A program made the translations under genes and the position numbers. Source: Bacillota bacterium (lineage in GTDB: Bacteria > Eremiobacterota > SpSt-956 > JAKJGF01). Taken from it: 46,894 bases of DNA. The notes under the pieces were generated by a model that worked only from the letters and a program-made list of their open reading frames with translations, searched no databases and was not told where the DNA came from. The stretch lies in the NCBI GenBank assembly GCA_029555925.1, contig JAKPQU010000248.1, forward strand, positions 1-46,894. Direction: 5' to 3'. The first letter of the stretch is position 1, and every line of letters begins with the position of its first letter. Below are positions 40,850 to 46,894 of this stretch, piece after piece.

Positions 40850-40862
40850 ATAGTGGAAATCT

Positions 40863-41717
40863 TTATTTATCTTTTTTTATGCCCTTAGGATTACCTGTAA
40901 TAATGGTATGTTTTATATCTTTTTTCTGTTTACCCTGAACTTCACCGTCAAAATGGAATACTATAGCCTTTGAAGGTTGTTCTGTTTCGCTTAATTCATG
41001 ATTATCGCTGCCTATTTTGAAATTCTTCCCTATGGCTATTCCCTTAAAGGTTTCCTCTTCTTTCATATAATGAGTGACTGTAGCTTCAGGATCCATTTTC
41101 AGAGTAGACATATCAGGTTTATACCAAGGCGATGTAAGGGCTTGCAACATACCTTCCGTCATTTTCTTTGCCTGATCTTCAGGCATAATATCGGATGGTT
41201 TTACAGTTTCTACCTGTTCGAATTCTTTCGGACCTTCCGTAAATTTACCTATATGTACAAAACCAAGATCGACTCCCTTGAAATGGTCAAAATTATCCGC
41301 TTTATTACCTTTTCTTGCTACATCCGGATTATCGGATTCCGTTATTAAATGTTTCTTTCCTGTTGCATAATCTGCTGCAGTCTTTCCGAGATAGGCGCCT
41401 AGAACAGCTCCCGATACGAGTCCTACTGCTCCTCCTATAGTTCCTCCCAGGGCAATACGGCCTGCAAAATCTCCCAGTGTTTCAGGCAGAAAAACAAGAC
41501 TGCTTACAAGAGCAACACCTGCACCTGCCTGTAAACCGAGATAACCTGCACCTGCCCCGCCTAATACACCGCCTGTTACTCCTCCTATAATACTGGCCGT
41601 GTCCAGTTTACTGCTGTTTAAATCAATTATATCTTTTACGTCCAGAGGAGTTTCTTCTTTAGCCTTTCCCATTACAGGGGGTCTTATAATCTGACTGTTG
41701 AGTGAGTTTATCTTCAT
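40863..41717 (-). CDS. Glycine-zipper protein
   Basis: 284 residues. After a polar N-terminus comes a Gly-zipper block (about 40-115: IIGGVTGGVLGGAGAGYLGL; LGGTIGGAVGLVSGAVLG), then a charged C-terminus with no signal peptide. ATG 41717 is nine bases after AGGGAG. It is divergent from the caspase/gingipain-like gene, and its leader holds a heptamer pair and an ATCAGGT/ACCTGAT hairpin. It may insert into or line a membrane; unknown. Confidence 0.6.
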   Translation of the reverse strand: MKINSLNSQIIRPPVMGKAKEETPLDVKDIIDLNSSKLDTASIIGGVTGGVLGGAGAGYLGLQAGAGVALVSSLVFLPETLGDFAGRIALGGTIGGAVGLVSGAVLGAYLGKTAADYATGKKHLITESDNPDVARKGNKADNFDHFKGVDLGFVHIGKFTEGPKEFEQVETVKPSDIMPEDQAKKMTEGMLQALTSPWYKPDMSTLKMDPEATVTHYMKEEETFKGIAIGKNFKIGSDNHELSETEQPSKAIVFHFDGEVQGKQKKDIKHTIITGNPKGIKKDK

Positions 41718-41734
41718 AATCATAGTCTCCCTTT

Positions 41735-41748
41735 CGTAACGCGTAACG
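41735..41748. repeat. Heptamer pair (2 units)
   Basis: CGTAACG twice, directly in front of the ribosome site of the glycine-zipper gene, so it is in its 5' leader. Confidence 0.6.
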
Positions 41749-41757
41749 CGAAGATAA

Positions 41758-41889
41758 ATCAGGTAGGTGAACCTGATAAACAAATTATATCAAAAAAAAC
41801 GTAGAATGTTATTTAAAAATGTAAAAATTTTGTTAACATTTTACAAAAAAATTTCTCATTATTGCTAAGAGAGAAAACTTAAATTATAA
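41758..41889. promoter_or_regulatory. Divergent promoter region
   Basis: For minus, TATAAT is at 41789-41784 with a weak -35, and the message would begin with the hairpin ATCAGGT...ACCTGAT (41758-41777). For plus, TTGCTA (41862-41867), 17 bp and TATAAT (41885-41890) give a start near 41897. Confidence 0.5.
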
Positions 41890-41920
41890 TAGAAATAATA
41901 TGAAACAGGGGAGGCTATTT

Positions 41921-44875
41921 ATGAATTTATATAAAATTTCCGCAGAAGACAGATATGAAGCACTGGAAAAAATTTCAGCACTTTTTATAAAAGAAAAAAA
42001 TCCTGCCATAATCTTATATGACAGAAATTCTAAAGATAATCTCACAGAACATTTTATAAGATATTATGATGTCACTCTTAAAGAAGCTGATACAGTCAAT
42101 CATTCAGGTAATATAGCAGTATATTCAAAAGAAGATTTTCCTCTTGCTCTGATGGCTTTTCCATTACTGTCAAATAAAAAATTTCTTTTTGTAGAAAAAT
42201 CCAGATTTAATTCTCATAAATCAAAGGGAAAGATTATAATTTTAGGGAATATGCTCGATTTACCGGGCCATAAGATATTGAAAACCAGAGAAGATATAAT
42301 TCAATTCAGCGGAAAATCTTCATGGGAAGACATTGTAATAATCAATTCCTCCGATATGGACAGTAAAGAAACACCTTTTGTAAGCGATTACAGATGCCCT
42401 TCTCTTTCATTACTGGGATCATATATATGTGCGATAAAAAAAGGGATTATATATGATGCTTCAAATGTTAATTCCGGTCTTGAGATTGAAAAAACAATAA
42501 ATGTTTCGACTGAATATAAACATGTCAATAATATTATAGCAGTCGGTACTCCCGGAAGTCTTCCTTTTGTTCAGACACTCCTTCCTGATTTCATAATAGG
42601 TTATAACTGGAAGACCGATGTTATAAGAGATTATACCCGCTTTGAAGGAGATTATGTGAGAGCATCACAGGGAAGAATACATGGTCTGAATATACTCGAT
42701 GCATCACTTCTGTTTCAGAGAAGTTTTCTCTACAAAAAACTCAGAAAACATATTAAATTGAAAGGTATTTCTTCTTCAGACAGTGTGACATGCCTTGAAG
42801 AAATGGGGGCAGCGGCGGAAGTTCCAACACTGCGGACAAGTGCATGTTTTATATCTAACAACCTTAAAAATAACGGCTGGCATATGACAGAACTTTACGG
42901 GAAAGACAACCGCTATTCGAATATAATAGAAAATCTGAAAAAATCTCTTCTCTGTTATATAGGCAATCATGGAATACTCCTTTATATAAGATGTGCTGAA
43001 AAATGTCTCGGAGCAGGAGATTTACCTCTTATACCTCCGGTTCAAATCTATTGTTTCAGCTGTATTACTACAAGAACTACGGGCCTCTGGCTTTCCTCAA
43101 ATGAAATAGACTGGACCTATTCGGATGTACCGGTTGAAAAGAATATACCTTTCATGTCCATAAGGCAGGGTGCATCAAGTTTTATGGGCATGCTTATGTG
43201 CGGTCTTGAACTTGAAGGCGATATTCTTGTATCTGAAATAATGAAATATATGCAGTTCGGCTATACCCTGGGAGAAGCTGTAAAAGAGGCAAAAAACACA
43301 CTTACTGCTAGCGTAAAAAGCTCACTTATGATGATGGAGGACGAAGCTTACGGGAATTATGAACTATCAAAATATTATAATCAGATAACTGTATATGAAT
43401 GTGAAATATACGGCGATCCTGACATAAAGCTCCCGGGAAAGGTAAAATCCATAGACCATCTCTATATTAACGCAAAATTCAATCTGAGAGGAAAAATCAA
43501 TATTTCTATTAATATACCGGAAGATAAATGGGAAGAACTGCAGTTACCTGTAGGGGAAAAATCTCAGGGTATGTATTATACAAAGAGTTTCAGAACATTA
43601 TATCCGAGAACGCCTTTCTCGGTACTGGCAGGACATATGCCTGTGGAAAAAAATGGAGAAACCTTTATAGCAAAAGAAAGTATTGGTTATTATAATTTTA
43701 AAATAAAATTACAGCTTAACGCCGGAGAGACAGTTAAATATGTGGAACTGAAAAGTGTAAATCTTCTGGATGCCACTGACTTTGACGGGAATATTCTGGA
43801 TATAAAAAATATAAATCCCTTTGAAATTTTTGGCTGGGGAAGGATAAAAACCAGTATTTTTAAAGATTCTGTAAAGGTAGATATCAGGCATAACTGGCCA
43901 TTTACCGTAGACGGAGACGACCTTTACATATTTATCCCGACTGCAATGGTAGCTGATGAAAAACGTATTATAGCAAGATTGAAATCTGCCTCTTTTACGG
44001 TGCACTGCACCAGAAAAAGTTCCCATATGAGCGGTAAAATTACTTCATCCGAAGAATTACCTGTAAATGCATATCTTACTTTTATAAATAAAGAAGGAAA
44101 GAAAAGAAGAATTGACACTGACAGTGAAGGAAATTATTCTATAGTTCTTCCTTCCGATGATTACACGCTTATTATAGAAGAAAAACTTCATTATGATTAT
44201 AAAGAAGACATTACCATCAAAGAAAAATCTATTGTAAAAAATTTCCGGTTAACGCCTCATGAAAAGGTTCTCGTAAATCTTAAAATAAGCGATAGCATTA
44301 CAGATGAATCTGTTAAAGGAGCAGTCGTAAAAATAATGTCTCTATTCGGTCCGACAGACAGGAAAATGATAGAAGAATATGTACAGGGGAAGGAAAGATA
44401 TCCCCACAGATTTATAAAAGAATTTTTAACAGACAGTAATGGAGAAATAAAATGTAAGCTTCCCGAAGGAGATTACATAGCAGATATTTATAAGAAAAAA
44501 GAAAACGGTAAAGGTGCTGTTTATTTAAGAAAAGAAGAACTGCTAGAGGTAAGAAAAGAGAAAAAAGATCACCTCTATAAAATAGAACCGGCCGGTACAA
44601 TATTCGGCCAGATCGTGGATAAACATACAGGAAAGGGTATTCCGGATTCTACTCTTATAGTAAAATATCCTGGCACCAAAGGGAAAGAAAAAAAATTGAG
44701 ATTCCATACAAATATGGAAGGAAAATTCGGGGCAGTAGTGCCGGCTGAACAGAAGCTAAAACTTACGGGAGTATTCGAAGGATTTACATTTAAAGAAGAA
44801 GATAATGACGGCAAAGGTTTTGTATTGAATAAAGGGGAAACGTTTGAGATTATTTTAGTTGGTGCGGAGCAGTAA
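41921..44875 (+). CDS. Caspase/gingipain-like (clan CD) protein with repeated beta-sandwich domains
   Basis: 984 residues. The N-terminal half looks like a clan CD peptidase: His350 in YIGNHGILLYIR and Cys381 in YCFSCITTRTTG are spaced as a His-Cys dyad, and YECEIYGDPDIKLPG resembles the end of C25 domains. From about 700 to the end three carboxypeptidase-regulatory-like beta-sandwich domains follow (KITSSEELPVNAYLTF; ISDSITDESVKGAVVKI; GQIVDKHTGKGIPDSTL). No signal peptide is visible, unlike secreted gingipains. ATG 41921 follows AGGGGAGG. The catalytic call rests on two motifs only. Confidence 0.55.
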   Translation: MNLYKISAEDRYEALEKISALFIKEKNPAIILYDRNSKDNLTEHFIRYYDVTLKEADTVNHSGNIAVYSKEDFPLALMAFPLLSNKKFLFVEKSRFNSHKSKGKIIILGNMLDLPGHKILKTREDIIQFSGKSSWEDIVIINSSDMDSKETPFVSDYRCPSLSLLGSYICAIKKGIIYDASNVNSGLEIEKTINVSTEYKHVNNIIAVGTPGSLPFVQTLLPDFIIGYNWKTDVIRDYTRFEGDYVRASQGRIHGLNILDASLLFQRSFLYKKLRKHIKLKGISSSDSVTCLEEMGAAAEVPTLRTSACFISNNLKNNGWHMTELYGKDNRYSNIIENLKKSLLCYIGNHGILLYIRCAEKCLGAGDLPLIPPVQIYCFSCITTRTTGLWLSSNEIDWTYSDVPVEKNIPFMSIRQGASSFMGMLMCGLELEGDILVSEIMKYMQFGYTLGEAVKEAKNTLTASVKSSLMMMEDEAYGNYELSKYYNQITVYECEIYGDPDIKLPGKVKSIDHLYINAKFNLRGKINISINIPEDKWEELQLPVGEKSQGMYYTKSFRTLYPRTPFSVLAGHMPVEKNGETFIAKESIGYYNFKIKLQLNAGETVKYVELKSVNLLDATDFDGNILDIKNINPFEIFGWGRIKTSIFKDSVKVDIRHNWPFTVDGDDLYIFIPTAMVADEKRIIARLKSASFTVHCTRKSSHMSGKITSSEELPVNAYLTFINKEGKKRRIDTDSEGNYSIVLPSDDYTLIIEEKLHYDYKEDITIKEKSIVKNFRLTPHEKVLVNLKISDSITDESVKGAVVKIMSLFGPTDRKMIEEYVQGKERYPHRFIKEFLTDSNGEIKCKLPEGDYIADIYKKKENGKGAVYLRKEELLEVRKEKKDHLYKIEPAGTIFGQIVDKHTGKGIPDSTLIVKYPGTKGKEKKLRFHTNMEGKFGAVVPAEQKLKLTGVFEGFTFKEEDNDGKGFVLNKGETFEIILVGAEQ

Positions 44876-44903
44876 TCTACAGGAAGTAAATAGAAAGGAA
44901 AAA

Positions 44904-44961
44904 CTTAGTACCGCTACAGGTAAATTAGTAACCATTTATCAGCTTCTGCCTGACAGGCTCT
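44904..44961 (-). repeat. Module M, diverged inverted copy
   Basis: On minus it reads AGAGCCTGTCAGGCAGAAGC, TGGTTACTAATTTACCTG and GGTACTAAG, recognisably the 1-61 module. It faces the copy at 45160-45220, so a 316-bp inverted pair encloses a family A element. Confidence 0.7.
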
Positions 44962-45030
44962 TACGAAGAAAAATAATTTGCCTTATTTAATTTGTTTTAC
45001 AGACAATAAATTAACCACTGGTTAATTTCT

Positions 45031-45135
45031 ACTGAACTGGGCATAAGCATTTAATAGAGGTCTTCCTCCCGTCACGCGTTACGCGTTACGCGTCACGAGA
45101 GCATATATTTATTATTTATGCTCACCTCAGTAATA
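45031..45135. repeat. Hairpin/heptamer element, family A, copy 3 (inverted)
   Basis: On plus it reads GGGCATAAGCATTTAATAGA, then CGTCACG, CGTTACG, CGTTACG, CGTCACG (45070-45097), and GAGAGCATATATTTATTATT with TATGCTCACCTC. Its complement matches 36022-36120 closely. Confidence 0.85.
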
Positions 45136-45159
45136 CTATAGAAAAAACGAATTTTTCTT

Positions 45160-45220
45160 CTCCAGAGCCCGCCAGGCAGAAGCTTTTTACGGATACCATT
45201 TTACCTATTACGGTACTTAG
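45160..45220 (+). repeat. Module M, copy 2
   Basis: Differs from 1-61 at two bases. It joins a family E element without a gap. Confidence 0.85.
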
Positions 45221-45321
45221 GAATGGCAGTTAAATAAATGTCTCAAATATATTAATCGTGACGCGTAACGCGTAACGCGTGACGCGAGGAAAGAGACAAT
45301 TAATAAATTTTCATTCCTTAG
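45218..45321. repeat. Hairpin/heptamer element, family E, copy 2
   Basis: Arms around GCAGTTAAATAAATGTCTC and GAGACAATTAATAAATTTTC; array CGTGACG, CGTAACG, CGTAACG, CGTGACG (45257-45284). Nearly identical to 15084-15186, 30 kb away. Confidence 0.85.
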
Positions 45322-45327
45322 TATAAT

Positions 45328-45348
45328 CGTGATACGTGATGCGTGATG
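45328..45348. repeat. CGTGATR heptamers (3 units)
   Basis: CGTGATA, CGTGATG, CGTGATG, seven bases after a family E element and before the CACRACT array. The whole gap 44876-45397 is repeat DNA; no gene was seen in it. Confidence 0.7.
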
Positions 45349-45391
45349 GAGATTTAATCCCAGGGCGTTTAAATTAACGCCTCACACTTTT

Positions 45392-45419
45392 CACGACTCA
45401 CGACTCACAACTCACGACT
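45392..45419. repeat. CACRACT heptamer array overlapping a coding end
   Basis: CACGACT, CACGACT, CACAACT, CACGACT in strict 7-bp register. The regulator gene's stop (45400-45398) and its last six codons (VVSCES) lie within it. Confidence 0.8.
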
Positions 45420-46894
45420 TCATCAATAAAACAGAAGTTGGTATCACTGTTAAAATAATATTTTCCCTTTTCTCCGAGGAAGGCTTCTTTCAGTAATATA
45501 TATTTTAAATTATCCTTATCAGGTTCGAGTAAATCCCTGAGACGGGATATGTTTTTTCTGACCTCCGTACCGCCTGTGACTTCATCATATTCCCATCGCC
45601 AGACTTCTTTATATATTTCTTCCTGGGAAAAACCTCTACCTGCATTACGAATAAGGAAAAGCAGAAGTGACAGAACGGTTCTTTTCCTGAAAATATTTAT
45701 CTCACCTTTATCCTGTTCAAAAGCAAACTTTCCCGGAAGATCCAGGAAGAAGGTAAATTCCTCTTTTTTCTTTCGTAGTTCTTCAATGTCAGATATAGTT
45801 GCAACAGATTCTTTTTTACCGGTTTTTATAATAAACGACTCTTTATGTTCCATGTCTTTTTCGGCAAAAAACAGGTCTAAATCTCTACGTTCACTGCCTG
45901 TCAGATGGCCAAGGTTTTCTTCCGCTCTTTTTCTTAACAGTTTTTTTGTCTTTTCATCTTTTCTGGACGTATTACTCAGAATATAACATATTCTGGCAAT
46001 ACCATAAATATAACAGGATTTTTCCGAACGTGCCAGGATCTCATCAAGAATACGGTCATGTTCTTTCTGTTTATTTTCTCTCAAACAGGCTTCTGCAAGA
46101 ATAATATCAATTTCTACCCTCTCTCTTATAAAATATTCCGGAATACGTTTCCTTATCTTAAGTATATCCCTGGAACGGGGGTATATTTCTTTATTTCTTA
46201 TCTTGGTCGTTAAAAGTTTTATTTCTGCTTTTATTTCCAGTTTAATAAAAGATATGTCCCTGGCTTTTTCAAGAACTGATGAAAATATATGAATAGCTCT
46301 GGAGATTTGTTTTTTCTCTTCAAAAATATGGCCTATATAATATTCACACATGGCAACACCGACGTTATTTCCGATAATAAGATAATTTTTAATACTTTCT
46401 TTATAATACTCATAAGCTTTATCCAGATCGCCTTGTTCATAAAAAACCCTGCCGAGTCCGAGACAGGAAAAAGCTATCATGAGATTATCTCGTATGTCCT
46501 TTCCTGTAGAAAGATTTATCTCAAAACACTCTCTTGCCTCATCATATCTGGAGAGACCTGTAAGAGACCTTCCTTTATTATCAAGAGCCCAGAATATGAG
46601 ACGGGATGAGCCTATTTTTTTTGTCAGACTCAGACATTCTTCAGACATAACAAGACCTTCTTCAAAGAATTCCTGTTCAAGACAGATTATAGTCTTTGCC
46701 CTGAGAGAGTAAGCCATACCTGTTTCATTGTTACCATTACGGGCAATATTAAAACTCTGCTCGGCAAGGCGTGAGGCCTGTTCTATATTTCCGGTAAAAC
46801 CATAGATAATGGCAAGATAATTAAGTATTTTTGATATCCTTATAGAATTATTAAATCCGGTGAATATCTTCAGAGCATCTTCATAAAGAGGTAT
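45398..46894 (-). CDS. TPR/winged-helix transcriptional regulator (N-terminus outside the window)
   Basis: At least 498 residues, open to the window edge at 46894; the true start lies beyond. Most of it is TPR-like helical pairs (CFEINLSTGKDIRDNLMIAF and AYEYYKESIKNYLIIGNNVG are examples). The last 110 residues look like a winged helix of OmpR/SARP type (IFRKRTVLSLLLFLIRN, FSQEEIYKEVWRW, VRKNISRLRDLLEP). The C-terminal VVSCES comes from heptamer repeat DNA. Such proteins act as activators with protein-protein sensing; targets unknown. Confidence 0.7.
   Translation of the reverse strand: MPLYEDALKIFTGFNNSIRISKILNYLAIIYGFTGNIEQASRLAEQSFNIARNGNNETGMAYSLRAKTIICLEQEFFEEGLVMSEECLSLTKKIGSSRLIFWALDNKGRSLTGLSRYDEARECFEINLSTGKDIRDNLMIAFSCLGLGRVFYEQGDLDKAYEYYKESIKNYLIIGNNVGVAMCEYYIGHIFEEKKQISRAIHIFSSVLEKARDISFIKLEIKAEIKLLTTKIRNKEIYPRSRDILKIRKRIPEYFIRERVEIDIILAEACLRENKQKEHDRILDEILARSEKSCYIYGIARICYILSNTSRKDEKTKKLLRKRAEENLGHLTGSERRDLDLFFAEKDMEHKESFIIKTGKKESVATISDIEELRKKKEEFTFFLDLPGKFAFEQDKGEINIFRKRTVLSLLLFLIRNAGRGFSQEEIYKEVWRWEYDEVTGGTEVRKNISRLRDLLEPDKDNLKYILLKEAFLGEKGKYYFNSDTNFCFIDEVVSCES

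Noticed and set aside
44575..44814. Minus-strand frame within the clan CD-like gene
   Set aside because: Lies inside a well-supported plus-strand gene and has no own start signals.
81..45419. CRISPR arrays
   Set aside because: Units are seven bases in direct contact with no spacers, and no cas gene is present.
1..46894. tRNA, rRNA or other structural RNA genes
   Set aside because: I looked for cloverleaf ends and rRNA landmarks in the gaps and saw none.

Overview
The window is AT-rich bacterial DNA, almost all of it coded on the minus strand; only five or six genes lie on plus. The cell is probably diderm, because there is a signal-peptide plus coiled-coil porin beside a metal ABC importer. 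It is probably an anaerobe, because there is a large cluster resembling the orange-protein (ORP) genes of anaerobes. Minor pilins, a Ser/Thr kinase fused to a beta-propeller and many sigma-54 activators would suit an uncultivated deep-branching lineage. No marker gene fixes the taxon, so I leave it open.

Layout. 1-6770: an operon read leftward, with a kinase/beta-propeller protein, a propeller paralogue without the kinase, three pilin-like proteins and a 59-residue Cys-rich protein. A near-perfect sigma-54 promoter (7221-7237) precedes it, and a sigma-54 response regulator with its CHASE4-type histidine kinase (7539-10631) lies next upstream. 10889-16956: a zinc/manganese-type ABC importer (binding protein, ATPase, permease) with an outer-membrane porin, a DUF364-type protein, a DUF1847-type protein and a small HxH/CxxC membrane protein. 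17028-19674: thioesterase, second DUF364 protein, a broken DUF4405 gene, a DUF89 protein, an FmdB-type zinc ribbon and a 24-codon scrap of a metal-binding protein. 19835-27840: YqeB, Mrp, DUF5320 protein, four MinD-like ATPases with inserted ferredoxin domains (two B-A pairs), an EcsC-like protein and three NifX-like proteins, headed by a sigma-54 promoter and a long palindrome. 28079-30091: a DUF4160/DUF2442 pair and a PAS-type sigma-54 activator that probably controls the preceding cluster. 30128-34970: methyltransferase, metal-binding lipoprotein, Cys-rich secreted protein, TPR protein, the TIGR03943/DUF318 membrane pair and a second HxH/CxxC small protein. 35312-46894: mixed genes, including a MocR regulator, a divergent glutamine synthetase, a glycine-zipper protein divergent from a caspase/gingipain-like protein, and a partial TPR/winged-helix regulator.

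The most unusual signal is non-coding. At least 17 intergenic places carry tandem 7-bp units (CGTRACG and relatives) sitting in the loop of imperfect inverted repeats. These elements fall into several families, occur in both orientations, sit inside operons, and in one case supply the C-terminal codons of a regulator. Two copies of a separate MITE-like element with CTATACTTTYGCA ends are also present. Gene functions below are read from motifs by eye; no search was run.
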